A DNA stretch of 37,483 nt from an uncultured Acidobacteriota bacterium. GTDB taxonomy: Bacteria > Acidobacteriota > Vicinamibacteria > Vicinamibacterales > UBA2999. Numbering within the stretch: position 1 is the first letter of the stretch; the number at the start of each line of letters is the position of its first letter. The translations under genes were made by a program, and so were the position numbers. Below the pieces are notes generated by a model that worked only from the letters and a program-made list of their open reading frames with translations, did not search any database and was not told the origin of the DNA. Shown in pieces: positions 1 to 8,067 of this stretch. The DNA is taken from NCBI GenBank assembly GCA_902826065.1, contig CADEDM010000011.1:13149-50631 (forward strand), written 5' to 3'.

Positions 1-443
1 GGCTTTGCTGGGAGGGTTGCAGAGACGAAGGTAAACTGGTCGTTGCGGCGTCTGTGGCCGGTACGGCGGCTCATCTCGTTGGCGACTTCGCGCTCGGGTT
101 CGTTGGCCCAGTTGCGGGCGCAGATATAGAGGTTCCGGTCGTCGAAGAGGATCCAGGCCTCGGTCTTCTCGGTCGCCGGCTGGCCCTGCCGCGGCTCCTG
201 CTGGATGAAGTCGGTCAGCGGCGCGACGCGGGAGTACACGGCCTCGTCGAGGCGGCCATCGAGGGTCAGCGGCGTGTCGACGCGCACGGCTCTCGCCGTC
301 ACGTCGTCGGGCGCATCGCGCCGCACCAGCGATGAGACGAGGGGTTCGGACGGCCCGGGCGCCTGCGCCGTCACCGGGTGCGGCACGACTCCGAAGGCGA
401 GGCAGACGAGCAGGTGGCGGACGTGGGACGAGCGCGACGGCAT
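1..443 (-). CDS. DUF5916/CBM9-like secreted protein, N-terminal part only
   Basis: The frame starts at an ATG at 443 and runs off the left edge of the window, so only about 147 residues are visible. It begins with a signal-peptide-like stretch ending near VTAQAPG (residues 1-27). It then shows the start of a CBM9-type domain: VDTPLTLDGRLDEAVYSRV, followed by DFIQQEPRQGQPATEKTEAW and LFDDRNLYICARN. This order of motifs (DGxLDEAVW, QxEPxxGxPATExTE, YDxxxLY) is typical of the DUF5916 family of large outer-membrane-associated proteins, where a sugar-binding-like domain precedes a predicted beta-barrel. Function of the family is unknown. The last dozen visible residues fit the family less well, so the window edge may be a poor-quality contig end. 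Confidence 0.75.
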   Translation of the reverse strand, partial: MPSRSSHVRHLLVCLAFGVVPHPVTAQAPGPSEPLVSSLVRRDAPDDVTARAVRVDTPLTLDGRLDEAVYSRVAPLTDFIQQEPRQGQPATEKTEAWILFDDRNLYICARNWANEPEREVANEMSRRTGHRRRNDQFTFVSATLPAK

Positions 444-466
444 GACGATACGAGCCCGGGGCCGGG

Positions 467-889
467 TCAGGCCTCGCGTTCCAGCCGCACCCGCAGCCAG
501 GTGGAGTGCAGCAGCACGAACATGATCCAGCCACCGGTCGGCATGCCGTTCGTGCACCGCACGCGGACGTGCTCGCCGGGCGCCGCGGTGAAGGTCAGCC
601 GGTCGCTGAAGAGCGTGTTGTTGACGCGAATGGTGTGCGGCCCCGACGGGATCTCCACCGACACCGGCACGCCGTAGCGCAGCTTGCCCAGCGCCGCGTC
701 ATCGACCCACAGGTAGACCTGGCGGTCGCGGAAATCGGTGGCGGCGTTGCGCACGACGGTGAGTTGCGCACTGGTGGCGTCTCGCCCGTCCGAGGGCCGC
801 TCGGCGAGGACGTCGCGCCGGGGGCGCGAGGCCGCGTCGCGATCGGGCAGCCGGTCGAGCACGGTGCGCTCGAGCGCCAGCACTGACAT
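467..889 (-). CDS. Hypothetical protein, PEGA-like beta domain
   Basis: This is an unrecognised protein of about 140 residues. The C-terminal half (VYLWVDD, GVPVSVEIPSGPHTIRVNN, AAPGEHVRVRCTNG) has the alternating pattern of a small beta-sandwich like PEGA or other surface domains, in which a short 'G-xH-xIRV' strand recurs. It ends in a hydrophobic stretch, GGWIMFVLLHSTWLRV, which may be a membrane or packing segment. The start is uncertain. An ATG at 889 has a TATCCT hexamer nine bases upstream, while a GTG at 964 or an ATG at 958 would add up to 25 residues without a visible ribosome binding site. It lies 23 bases upstream of the DUF5916-like gene on the same strand and may be cotranscribed with it. 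Confidence 0.6.
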   Translation of the reverse strand: MSVLALERTVLDRLPDRDAASRPRRDVLAERPSDGRDATSAQLTVVRNAATDFRDRQVYLWVDDAALGKLRYGVPVSVEIPSGPHTIRVNNTLFSDRLTFTAAPGEHVRVRCTNGMPTGGWIMFVLLHSTWLRVRLEREA

Positions 890-1010
890 CGTCAGGCGAG
901 GATACCCGAACCCGGGCGCCCACGGCCCAGGTTCGACCAGCGCCTCCACACCGTGCATGGACACGGCGGCGGCAAGGTGCGATGCTCAGCGGGCCACGGA
1001 GGGAGGCCCC

Positions 1011-1376
1011 ATGCGTTCGTCGATGGCTCGCGCAAGCGTCTCGCTGGCCTGTCTGGCCGCCGTTCTCGCCGGAGCCGGCTGCATGCCGGGGGCCGGCAGT
1101 TCCGAGAGTCCGCACGTCGATCACATCAACCTGCCGACGCACCGGGTCTGGAAGGTCGTCTCCGTGACGCCTTACAGCGGGTTGGAAGAAGTGGAGCTGG
1201 TCAAGGTCGACTGGCCCACGGCCGTCGATCCGCGCACGGCCTTCGCGCTGACGCGTGAGGGCCTGAAGACCGGCGACCCGATCTGTCTCGACCACGTCGT
1301 CGAGATCGACGCGCTCTGGGCGCATCCGGTGCCGGAGGGCGGCTGCGCCGCGTTGCCCAGGGTGCCGCCGCGCTGA
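1011..1376 (+). CDS. Small lipoprotein, function unknown
   Basis: The start at 1011 is supported by a GGAGG motif just upstream (gggaggcccc then ATG). The 121-residue product has an N-terminal signal with a lipobox-like end (VLAGAGC, Cys near residue 24), so it is probably an outer- or inner-membrane lipoprotein. The Gly at position -3 of the lipobox is unusual. The mature part contains THRVWKVVSVTPYSGLEEVELVKVDW and two further cysteines (in PICLDH and GGCAAL) that could form a disulfide. I do not recognise a family. It is followed 77 bases later by the M14 peptidase on the same strand, but that gene seems to have its own promoter. Confidence 0.65.
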   Translation: MRSSMARASVSLACLAAVLAGAGCMPGAGSSESPHVDHINLPTHRVWKVVSVTPYSGLEEVELVKVDWPTAVDPRTAFALTREGLKTGDPICLDHVVEIDALWAHPVPEGGCAALPRVPPR

Positions 1377-1441
1377 GCGGGCCCGACATCGACGGTCACG
1401 GCACCGGCGTCGCGGCCGGTGGGAACGCCACATTCCGCCGG

Positions 1442-1447
1442 TAAGAT
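1442..1447 (+). promoter_or_regulatory. Putative -10 element of a leaderless transcript (M14 gene)
   Basis: TAAGAT lies exactly six bases before the ATG at 1454. A transcript starting seven bases after a -10 hexamer would begin at the A of the start codon. There is no Shine-Dalgarno motif upstream of this gene, which fits leaderless initiation. No clear -35 element is visible. The same spacing is seen at 8271-8276 and 32548-32553. Confidence 0.4.
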
Positions 1448-1453
1448 CACGGG

Positions 1454-3052
1454 ATGCTTCACGCCCGCGTTCTCCGCCGTTCGCCCCTGTTCGCCGGTTG
1501 TGCCCTGGTCGCACTGGCCGTCGCCGTTCCCATGGCCCAGCGCCGCGCCGCCGCCCCGCTCGACGGCCTGCAGACGCGGGCCGAACGCACGAACTTCGTC
1601 GAGACCAGCCGCTACGACGATGTCCAGACGTTCCTCGCCACCGTCGACGCGTCCTCGCCGCTGGTGCACCTGACGACGTCGGGTTACACGTTCGAAGGCC
1701 GGCCGTTGCAGCTCGCCGTCATCGGCAAGGTCGCCGATCCGCGACCGGCCACGATCAAAGCCTCCGGGCTGCTGCGCGTCTACGTCCAGGCCAACATCCA
1801 CGCCGGCGAGGTCGAGGGCAAGGAAGTGATGCTGGCGCTGGCGCGCGACATCGCCCGCGGCCAGCACGCCGACTGGCTGCAGTCGATGGTGCTCATCGTC
1901 TACCCGAACTTCAATGCCGATGGCACCGAGCGCGTCTCCCTGATCAACCGCGGCTTCCAGCACGGGCCGTTCGGCGGCCAGGGCACGCGGGCCAACGCCC
2001 AGGGGCTCAACATCAACCGTGACCAGATCAAGCTCGAGACCGCCGAGGCGCGCTCGATGGTGAGACTGCTGAACGACTACGACCCGCACGTGATGATCGA
2101 CCTGCACACGACCAACGGGTCGCGGCACGCGTATCACCTGACGTTCGAGACGGCGAACAACCCGGCGGTCGATCCGGCCATCGTGACGCAGTCGCGCGAC
2201 TGGATGGCGAAGATGTCGGCGGCGATCAAGGCCAGGGACGGCTGGGCCTTCCGCTCGTATGGCAACGTCTCGGGCCAGGCGCCGTCGCGGGTGTGGACCA
2301 CGGTGGAGGACCTGCCGCGCTACACCCACAACTACTGGGGCATGCGCAACCGCTTCGGCATCCTCAGCGAGACCTATTCGTACCTGCCGTTCGCGGAGCG
2401 CGTCACCGTGTGCCGGCGCTTCGTCGAGGAAGTGCTCGCCTACGCACACACGAACGCGGCGACGCTGAAGACGATCACGGCGGCCGCCGACGCCGCGCCG
2501 CTCGTGGGCACGCGCCAGTCGATTCGGTCGGAAGTGGCACGCACGGGCACGACCGAGATCCTGATGGGCGACGTCATCGAGGACGTCAACCCGTACTCGG
2601 GCCGGATCGTCCACCGCCGCGCCGATGTCGCGAAGCCCGAGGCCATGGCCGACGAGACGACCTTCAGGTCCACGGACCAGGAGCGGGTGCCGACGGCGTA
2701 CTACGTGCCGGCCGATCAGAAGGCCGCCGTGGAACGCCTGCGCGCCCACGGCATCGTGCTCGAGGCCGTGACCGCAGCGGTGACCTCAGGCCTCGAGGTC
2801 TTCACCGTCGCGACGGCAACGGCGATGGACAAGCCATTCGAGAACCACCAGGAGCGCACGGTCACCGGCACCTGGGCGGCCACCGACGTCACGGTGGCGG
2901 CGGGCGCCTGGCGCGTGTCGATGACGCAGCCGCTGGCGCGGCTGGCGGTCTACCTGCTCGAGCCGCGGTCGAACGACGGCCTCGCCACGTGGAACGTGCT
3001 CGACGAGGCGCTCAAGACCGGACGCTCGCCGATCCTGCGCACGCGCAACTAG
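1454..3052 (+). CDS. Secreted M14-family zinc carboxypeptidase
   Basis: This is a 532-residue peptidase with an N-terminal signal peptide (hydrophobic residues 11-26, cleavage probably after PMAQ). The M14 zinc site is visible: HxxE at H116/E119 in NIHAGEVEGKE, the third ligand H218 in MIDLHTTNG, and the catalytic Glu E306 in GILSETYSYLPF. The substrate-carboxylate motif N-R is present as NINRD at 188-190. The catalytic domain covers about residues 50-335. The C-terminal 190 residues hold a beta-rich region ending in YLLEPRSNDGLATWNV, a pattern seen in related secreted M14 proteins. It should cleave C-terminal residues or amides of peptides outside the cytoplasm; the substrate cannot be told. 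The gene lies alone, ending at a perfect palindrome shared with the convergent carbonic anhydrase gene. Confidence 0.9.
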   Translation: MLHARVLRRSPLFAGCALVALAVAVPMAQRRAAAPLDGLQTRAERTNFVETSRYDDVQTFLATVDASSPLVHLTTSGYTFEGRPLQLAVIGKVADPRPATIKASGLLRVYVQANIHAGEVEGKEVMLALARDIARGQHADWLQSMVLIVYPNFNADGTERVSLINRGFQHGPFGGQGTRANAQGLNINRDQIKLETAEARSMVRLLNDYDPHVMIDLHTTNGSRHAYHLTFETANNPAVDPAIVTQSRDWMAKMSAAIKARDGWAFRSYGNVSGQAPSRVWTTVEDLPRYTHNYWGMRNRFGILSETYSYLPFAERVTVCRRFVEEVLAYAHTNAATLKTITAAADAAPLVGTRQSIRSEVARTGTTEILMGDVIEDVNPYSGRIVHRRADVAKPEAMADETTFRSTDQERVPTAYYVPADQKAAVERLRAHGIVLEAVTAAVTSGLEVFTVATATAMDKPFENHQERTVTGTWAATDVTVAAGAWRVSMTQPLARLAVYLLEPRSNDGLATWNVLDEALKTGRSPILRTRN

Positions 3053-3060
3053 GGAACGGA

Positions 3061-3084
3061 GGACGAGGCCCCGGGGCCTCGTCC
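3061..3084. terminator. Bidirectional hairpin between convergent genes
   Basis: A perfect 24-base palindrome (GGACGAGGCCCC joined to its reverse complement) sits between the stop of the M14 peptidase gene (3052) and the stop of the carbonic anhydrase gene (3096). It has no run of T on either side, so it is not a textbook intrinsic terminator, but its place between convergent stops fits a shared transcript end. Confidence 0.6.
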
Positions 3085-3095
3085 GTGATGGCCGT

Positions 3096-3809
3096 TTACT
3101 TGGATGTCGATGTCTTCGCGCCGTTGACGGCCGCGCGACCGGTGATGAGCCGCATCGAGGCCTCGTCGTGTACCCAGGTGTCGTCGAAGAACGTGACGGC
3201 GCCCGACGGCAGGTCGTGCTTGGCGCCGATGATCGCGGCCCGTCCCGAGTCGATCAGGTGCTCGAGGATGTAGCTGCGGCTGACGATGGTCCGCACCGAT
3301 CGCCGCACGTTCAGGTCGGCGACGTTCTCGACGAAGTCGTGGTTCTTGGAGTTGCGCGCACCGGGGTCGGTGGTCTGGCTTTCCTCGTAGACGGCCGGCT
3401 GGATCTTCGACAGCAGCTCGGTGAGGTTGCCGATCTCCACGTGATCGCAGGCGCCCTTGATGGCGCCGCACGACGTGTGTCCGAGCACGACGATCAGCCG
3501 CGAGCCGGCCACGTGGCAGGCGAACTCGAGGCTGCCGACGATGTCGGTGTTGATGACGTTCCCGGCGATGCGCACCGAGAAGATGTCGCCGAGCCCCTGG
3601 TCGAAGATGAGCTCGGCCGAGGTGCGGCTGTCGATGCAGCTGACCACGGTGGCGAAGGGCCACTGGCCGTCACGCGTCTCGTTGGCCTGCTGCAGCAGGT
3701 TGCGGTTGACGCGCAGGTTGTTGACGAAGCGGGTGTTGCCTTCCTTGAGGATGTCGAGCGCGCGGGCCGGGGTGATGCTGGCCTGCGTTTCCAGCGTATG
3801 AGCCTTCAT
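3096..3809 (-). CDS. Beta-class carbonic anhydrase
   Basis: The enzyme interconverts CO2 and bicarbonate with a zinc ion. From the chosen start (ATG 3809) the product is 237 residues. The zinc ligands C58, H111 and C114 are seen in SCIDSR and GHTSCGA, and the Asp-Arg dyad D60/R62 is intact. Length and the ending FFDDTWVHDEASMRLITG fit the beta class. I chose ATG 3809 over an upstream ATG at 3842 because AGGAAGG lies about ten bases before 3809 and nothing similar precedes 3842. No export signal is visible, so it is probably cytoplasmic. It is convergent with the M14 gene and has no operon partner, so its job (pH or bicarbonate supply) is inferred only from the family. Confidence 0.93.
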   Translation of the reverse strand: MKAHTLETQASITPARALDILKEGNTRFVNNLRVNRNLLQQANETRDGQWPFATVVSCIDSRTSAELIFDQGLGDIFSVRIAGNVINTDIVGSLEFACHVAGSRLIVVLGHTSCGAIKGACDHVEIGNLTELLSKIQPAVYEESQTTDPGARNSKNHDFVENVADLNVRRSVRTIVSRSYILEHLIDSGRAAIIGAKHDLPSGAVTFFDDTWVHDEASMRLITGRAAVNGAKTSTSK

Positions 3810-4444
3810 GACCGAACGAACCTTCCTGTTGACGGGAGTCATGACACACCCGCAGCCGCACGGCGCACCGGGACAGGGGCGTAGCGTGACGGCAGCCGAA
3901 AGACGGCCGCGCGGGGTACCAACGGGGTCGCGTCAGCAGGTCGGCGGAGCGCGTCCCGCACAGGCGCGTGCGCGCCAGCGAGTCGTGGCATGGCCCCCGT
4001 CCTTCCGGTCGATACGGTCCGTGGCCGCCGGGACTCCGGCGGCACGGACGTTCACGGGCCACGCCACGGGGGCGGGCGCTACTGACGTGCGGTCGTCGTC
4101 ACCCTGGCCGTCGCCGCCGGCGGCGTGCGTCTGCGCACCTCCGGCCGTGGGATCAGGGGCCACCCAGCCCTGGCGGTCGCTGGCGCGTGGCGAGCCCGAC
4201 CGCAGCACCGATGCCCGCCCGCCGCGCTCGCGACTGGCGGCGCGCAGGCGCGGCGTCGCCGCCGAGGTGGCGACGAGCAGCATGAGCGCCCAGGCGACGA
4301 GCGCCAGGGCACGTGGTGTGTGGCGGTGCGACAACGACATCCGGTAGAGGTGCAGCAGCCTTGCTAGGATACGCAATCGGCGGCGGTTCGTCATGCGCGG
4401 CGTCACGTCGTGCCGGCGAGGCCGGCCGCGCATCCATACGATTC
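3810..4444. other. Gene-poor stretch, one doubtful secreted ORF
   Basis: About 635 bases without a confidently recognised gene lie between carbonic anhydrase and the CBM9-like gene. The only frame with coding-like character is the minus-strand frame 4340-3933, listed separately. A TAGGAT (plus strand, 4365-4370) overlaps a TATCCT on the minus strand and could belong to a divergent promoter. I see no RNA gene, insertion sequence or long repeat here. Confidence 0.4.
3933..4340 (-). CDS. Possible small secreted or anchored protein
   Basis: This doubtful gene encodes 135 residues. In its favour: an ATG followed by a basic start (MSLSHRHTPR), a hydrophobic stretch LALVAWALMLLVATSAA (about residues 12-28) like a signal peptide or anchor, and frequent G or C in third codon positions. 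Against it: the rest is low-complexity, rich in Arg, Ala, Gly and Asp, with no recognisable domain, and no clear ribosome binding site precedes the ATG. A TATCCT that could be a -10 element lies about 30 bases upstream. It may equally be a chance open frame in G+C-rich DNA. Confidence 0.35.
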   Translation of the reverse strand: MSLSHRHTPRALALVAWALMLLVATSAATPRLRAASRERGGRASVLRSGSPRASDRQGWVAPDPTAGGAQTHAAGGDGQGDDDRTSVAPAPVAWPVNVRAAGVPAATDRIDRKDGGHATTRWRARACAGRAPPTC

Positions 4445-5083
4445 ATGACGCTCATGGTGGCGCGCTTCGATCGGCCGCCCGCCCTCACCGCCGATCTCGA
4501 CGGCGCGGGGTGGCGCGCGGCTTCCCCGGTCGCGATCGCGACCACGTGGCGGGGTGACCCGGCCCCGGCAGAGCTTGCGACCTCGGTACGCCTGGGCTGG
4601 TGCGCGACGTATCTCTGGCTGGCCTACGACTGCGCCTATCGCGAGCTCGACGCCGACGAGGGCCCCGCCATCGACGTCACGGCCGAGCGGGGCGCGCTCT
4701 GGGAACGCGACGTGTGCGAGGCGTTCGTCGCGTCCACAGCGGAGCCGCACGCCGACAGCTACAAGGAATTCGAAGTCGCACCGACGGGCCAGTGGTGCGA
4801 CCTGGCGATTCACCGCCCGCGGGTCGACGTCGACATGGGCTGGCACAGCGGCATGGAGACCGCCGCCGCCGTCGACGCCGCCGCGGGACGATGGCGCGCA
4901 GTGATGCGCGTGCCGTTCACCGCCTTCGGCGCCACGCCGCGGCGTGGCGACGCCTGGCGCGCGAACCTGTTCCGCATCAGCCGCGTCGACGGCGCACGGC
5001 AGTACCTGGCCTATGCGCCGACCGGCACATCAGAGCCCGACTTCCACGTGCCGCGCGCGTTCGTGCCGCTGATCTTCGGCTGA
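4445..5083 (+). CDS. CBM9-like carbohydrate-binding-fold protein
   Basis: The 212-residue product consists almost entirely of one CBM9-like domain. It shows an early strand RFDRPPALTADLDGAGWRAA, LGWCATYLWLAYDC, the central ERDVCEAFVAS followed by YKEFEVAPTGQWCDLAI, then MRVPFTAFGATPRRGDAWRANLFRI. These match the order of motifs in bacterial stand-alone CBM9-type proteins ('WExDVFEVFLxP...YYEFExSPxGxxWD'). No signal peptide is visible, so it appears cytoplasmic, which is common for this stand-alone group; the ligand is unknown. Start choice: ATG 4445 or ATG 4454; an open frame extends to 4313 but the extra residues are low-complexity. It ends 13 bases before the stop of the convergent gene at 5097. 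Confidence 0.75.
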   Translation: MTLMVARFDRPPALTADLDGAGWRAASPVAIATTWRGDPAPAELATSVRLGWCATYLWLAYDCAYRELDADEGPAIDVTAERGALWERDVCEAFVASTAEPHADSYKEFEVAPTGQWCDLAIHRPRVDVDMGWHSGMETAAAVDAAAGRWRAVMRVPFTAFGATPRRGDAWRANLFRISRVDGARQYLAYAPTGTSEPDFHVPRAFVPLIFG

Positions 5084-5096
5084 CGCGCCGACGCAC

Positions 5097-5597
5097 TCAG
5101 CGCGTCTCGAGGTCCGGCGCCGCCTTGCGGTAGATGTCCTTGGCGGCGCCGTAGTTCTGCGCGCCGCGGAAGCTGTAGCCGTGCTGCACGACGATCAGCG
5201 TCTCGACGGTCATCTCGCGGCCGGCGGCGTCGAGCGAGCGGCGTTCGCGCAGCGACACCGTCTGTCCCTGCACGAGCCGCGTGCCCTCGGTCACCAGCAC
5301 CGCGCCGTCCCAGTAGGCGCGGCCGGGCGTGGCCGGTCCGGGCTCGGGCGCCTTGGCCGTCGACATGGCGTAGCGCGCGGTCGAGGTGCCGCTCTTGCGC
5401 CGCGTCTCGATCGCGACGGTGCCCGGCGCCTGCGTGATGACGAGTGTGGGTGCCTCGAACGCATCGCCCTGCTGGGCGGACTCGCTGCGCTCGAGGTCCA
5501 TGGTCCAGGTGCCAGAGAAGTCGGGCGGCCCCTGAAGGTCACCGCCCGGCACGACGAGTGCCAGCGCGGTGGCGAAGGCGACGGACGCGGTGGTCAT
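5097..5597 (-). CDS. Secreted protein, unknown function (PDFSGTW type)
   Basis: This is a 166-residue protein with a signal peptide (MTTASVAFATALALVVPGG). The mature part begins PPDFSGTWTMDLERSES, a motif found at the start of many small secreted beta-structured proteins of Acidobacteriota. The rest alternates strands (PTLVITQAPGTVAIETRR, YWDGAVLVTEGTRL, MTVETLIVVQHGYSF) and ends in YRKAAP, suggesting one small beta-barrel or sandwich. A strong GAGGAGG motif lies just upstream of ATG 5597, so the start is secure. Its function is unknown. It could be expressed with the endonuclease/phosphatase gene upstream on the same strand, 61 bases away. Confidence 0.75.
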   Translation of the reverse strand: MTTASVAFATALALVVPGGDLQGPPDFSGTWTMDLERSESAQQGDAFEAPTLVITQAPGTVAIETRRKSGTSTARYAMSTAKAPEPGPATPGRAYWDGAVLVTEGTRLVQGQTVSLRERRSLDAAGREMTVETLIVVQHGYSFRGAQNYGAAKDIYRKAAPDLETR

Positions 5598-5658
5598 GGT
5601 GCCTCCTCGGGCGGAGGATAGCAGAACGGTCGGCGCGCGTTGTCGGCGCCGCGCGGCG

Positions 5659-6657
5659 TCAGTTCGAGGCTTGGTCGAGCGCCCTCTCCCAGACGAGCGG
5701 CGCGTGGTCGGATCCGAAGCGATCGTCGAGCGTCCGGCACGACCGAGAGCCGGTCACCGCGCCGTTCGTGAACAGGTAGTCGATGCGGCCGCGCCACCAG
5801 CCGAACGGCACGTCGAGGCGATGGGGCCACACGTTGGTCCAGCCGGACCCGCAGTCGTCTTCGTGAAGCACCGCCGCGATGGCCTCGTGCGCGCCGTCGC
5901 GGCGGCCGCGCAGTGAATTGAAGTCGCCGGCCGCGATGAGCGGTGTGCCCGCGGCGGCGAGCGGCTCGAGGACTTTCGCCAGGTCCCTGGCCTGGCGCGC
6001 GCGGTCGCGGTTGGTGTCGAAGTGCAGCGAGACGAATCGGTACGGGCGGCCGGCGACGCGCACGGTGGCCATCACGGCGACGCGGCGCTGGCGGCCGAAC
6101 GGCAACTCGATCGCCGCCAGGTCCTCGAGCGGCTCGGTCGAGAGAATCGCGTTGCCGCGATCTTCGCGGCTCTCGTCGATGTCCGGACCGTTGCGCATCG
6201 ACGGCACGTAGAACGCCGCCATCGTTCCGGCGAGCGCGCTCACTTGCGTTCGCGTGCCCGTGGGCTCAATGCGCGTCGGCACCTTCAGACCGGGAGGAAT
6301 CGTCTCCGGTACGTCGGCGCCACGGCGGAACGTCTCCTGCAGCAGATAGACGACGGCCGTGCGGCCGTCGATGACGTGCGTGGCTTCGAGCCGCGCCGCG
6401 AGATCCTTCAGTTGACCGCCGCCGACATGGACGTTCCACGACACGACGACGAGTCGCGTCGGCGCCGCCCGTTCGGCGGTTCGCGGCTGCACCACCGGCG
6501 AGCCGACGCTCTTCCACCACAGGTCCAGCGTCGGCCGGTCGTCAGTGCTCGTGCACGTCCACGTGACCTCCGGATGCTCGCGGCATGTCGCGGCCGGCGT
6601 CATCTGCGTGGCGCGGACGCCGTGCGCCGGGTCGGCGAGGGCCGACACGCACAGCAC
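5659..6657 (-). CDS. Endonuclease/exonuclease/phosphatase-fold protein
   Basis: About 332 residues of the metal-dependent EEP fold (DNase I/sphingomyelinase/AP endonuclease superfamily). The motifs are complete: SWNVH (N75), LLQETF (metal ligand E108), EDRGNAILS, SLHFDT (H212), AAGDFNS (D245, N247), GRIDYLFT (D293) and FGSDHAP (D317, H318). It should hydrolyse a phosphodiester or phosphomonoester; the substrate cannot be read from motifs. An unusual feature is the start. The first GTG in frame (6657) leaves only part of a signal sequence (MLCVSALADPAHG), while translating upstream to 6690 gives a full one (IARHSAFLSLVLCVSALA) that has no ATG, GTG or TTG. The true start is therefore unclear. 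Extracellular location is likely from the hydrophobic run. Confidence 0.85.
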   Translation of the reverse strand: MLCVSALADPAHGVRATQMTPAATCREHPEVTWTCTSTDDRPTLDLWWKSVGSPVVQPRTAERAAPTRLVVVSWNVHVGGGQLKDLAARLEATHVIDGRTAVVYLLQETFRRGADVPETIPPGLKVPTRIEPTGTRTQVSALAGTMAAFYVPSMRNGPDIDESREDRGNAILSTEPLEDLAAIELPFGRQRRVAVMATVRVAGRPYRFVSLHFDTNRDRARQARDLAKVLEPLAAAGTPLIAAGDFNSLRGRRDGAHEAIAAVLHEDDCGSGWTNVWPHRLDVPFGWWRGRIDYLFTNGAVTGSRSCRTLDDRFGSDHAPLVWERALDQASN

Positions 6658-6739
6658 CAGCGAGAGGAAGGCGGAGTGGCGGGCGATGATTGCGCTCGCA
6701 GACTCGCTCAGTCTGCCCTGTCGGCACCGCGCGCGACAA

Positions 6740-6768
6740 GCGCGGGCGCGCAGCGTCAGCGCCCGCGC
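6740..6768 (-). terminator. GC-rich hairpin after the 6778-7311 gene
   Basis: A ten-base-pair perfect stem (GCGCGGGCGC / GCGCCCGCGC) with a nine-base loop begins 9 bases past the stop of the minus-strand gene at 6778. A second perfect seven-base stem with a five-base loop follows at 6698-6716, just before the next gene. Neither has a T-rich tail, so termination is inferred from position and stability only. Confidence 0.5.
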
Positions 6769-6777
6769 CGGCGAGCG

Positions 6778-7311
6778 CTAACGGCAGGTCGCCGCGACGG
6801 CCGTCAACGCGCCCACCTCGATCGACGGCAGGTTGGCGCGATCGAACGGGGTGCCGGTGGGGCTGGACGCCGTGCTGCCGGTGGCCACCGGCGCCGGATA
6901 CGGCGTGGCCTCTGGTGAGCGGCCGGCCAGCGGCGCCGATGTCGCCGCGGCGGTGGTCGTGCCCTCGACCTTCACGCGCTGGTTGACGAAGGTCGCGAAC
7001 GCGATCGGCGACTTGCCGGCCGAGCGCAGCGCGTACATCTTCGGCAGCGTCGGCGTGGTGGCGCTCGCGCCAGTCCCGGGCGCGCCGGTCGTGCGATCGG
7101 TCGTGGGCAGCACCAGCACGAATTGCTCCGCCGCCGACGACGTCCCGGCCGGGCCTTCCTTGGTCAGGCAGCCTTCGACCGTGATCGGACTCTTCCCGGC
7201 GTCGGGCTTCGCGGGCTGCGCACTGGCGCTCGGTGGCGCGGCGAGTGCACTCGCGATCGTCGCCGCGATCGCGACGCGCCTCAGGGGCGCCGTGAGCTGG
7301 GTGATCGACAT
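6778..7311 (-). CDS. Secreted protein, probable OB-like domain
   Basis: This 177-residue secreted protein is of unknown function. The start at ATG 7311 is set by GGAGGA seven bases upstream; a longer open frame to 7398 lacks such a site. The signal peptide covers MSITQLTAPLRRVAIAATIASALAAPPSASAQ. The mature part starts ITVEGCLTKEG and continues FVLVLPTTD, MYALRS, FVNQRVKVEGTTT. The pattern 'V-G-C-(L)-x20-40-Y-x-L-x20-VxVxG' is seen in small periplasmic OB-like proteins of Acidobacteriota. Two cysteines remain in the mature protein, one in GCL and one in the last residues (AATCR), and could pair. The C-terminal third is rich in Pro, Ser, Thr and Ala and is probably a flexible tail. Confidence 0.7.
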   Translation of the reverse strand: MSITQLTAPLRRVAIAATIASALAAPPSASAQPAKPDAGKSPITVEGCLTKEGPAGTSSAAEQFVLVLPTTDRTTGAPGTGASATTPTLPKMYALRSAGKSPIAFATFVNQRVKVEGTTTAAATSAPLAGRSPEATPYPAPVATGSTASSPTGTPFDRANLPSIEVGALTAVAATCR

Positions 7312-7515
7312 GGCGTTCCTCCAACGCGAGGCACGCACCACGCGGCATCGCTGCCGCACGACAGAGCAAGCCGCGTGCCCTGCCGCCGTCGCCGGCATGG
7401 GTCGGCCGCGACCCTGTCAGCGCAGCGCCGTGCCCAGAAAGGGCGGCGCGCTGCTCACGGCGCCGGCATCCGGCCAGGCCAGACGACGATCGGTTTCCCG
7501 ACGCGGGGGCAGGTC

Positions 7516-7956
7516 TTACGCCCTGGACTCGACGATCCCCTTGATGGTCGAGAGCACGCCTGACCAGAACTCATCGGAACGGGCTCGTTGGCCTTCATCC
7601 GGGATGTTGTCTTCGGTCACCGACAGGACGACGCCAGGGTTCCCCGGTTCGATGCGGAAGGTCCAGTGCCGATAGTTCTCCGGGAGATCCGGCAACGGCT
7701 CCAGATCGCTCCAGTGGCTGTACTGCAGGAGCCGCTCAGGCCGGCATTGCAGGATGGTGCCCTTCTCGAGGTAGGAGTTGCCCTTGAACTGTCCCGTGAA
7801 CGTGATGGGACTTCCCTCCTGCCAATCCGAGTTCACCTCGGCCCCGAAGAAATACGCCTTGGCGGTAGCCGGATTCACCAGGGCATCCCAGACATCCGCA
7901 CTCGATGCGTCGATCGCGATGGATGCCGTCGAGACATGTCTTCGTTCCATGTGCAC
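7516..7956 (-). CDS. SRPBCC/AHSA1-like protein
   Basis: This 146-residue protein has the layout of the SRPBCC (START/Bet v1) fold: an early strand STASIAIDASSADVWDALVNPATAKAYFFG, then the grip strands ITFTGQFKG, EKGTILQCRPERLLQYSHWSD, WTFRIEPGNPGVVLSVTEDN, and a C-terminal helix SDEFWSGVLSTIKGIVES. AHSA1-like members bind hydrophobic ligands; the substrate and role are unknown. The start is either GTG 7956 (GGGAG six bases upstream) or ATG 7950 in the same frame, adding two residues. It lies between the 6778-7311 gene and the tRNA on the same strand and has no partner that hints at function. Confidence 0.8.
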   Translation of the reverse strand: MHMERRHVSTASIAIDASSADVWDALVNPATAKAYFFGAEVNSDWQEGSPITFTGQFKGNSYLEKGTILQCRPERLLQYSHWSDLEPLPDLPENYRHWTFRIEPGNPGVVLSVTEDNIPDEGQRARSDEFWSGVLSTIKGIVESRA

Positions 7957-8067
7957 TCAGTCTCCCTGCGTGACACCTCGATCCGAGGTGACGTCGTACG
8001 TCAAGGTGTTGCCGTGCGGACGTGCGAGAAGGCCGCTGACCGCTGGCAGGTGGAACAGAAGGAAGGA

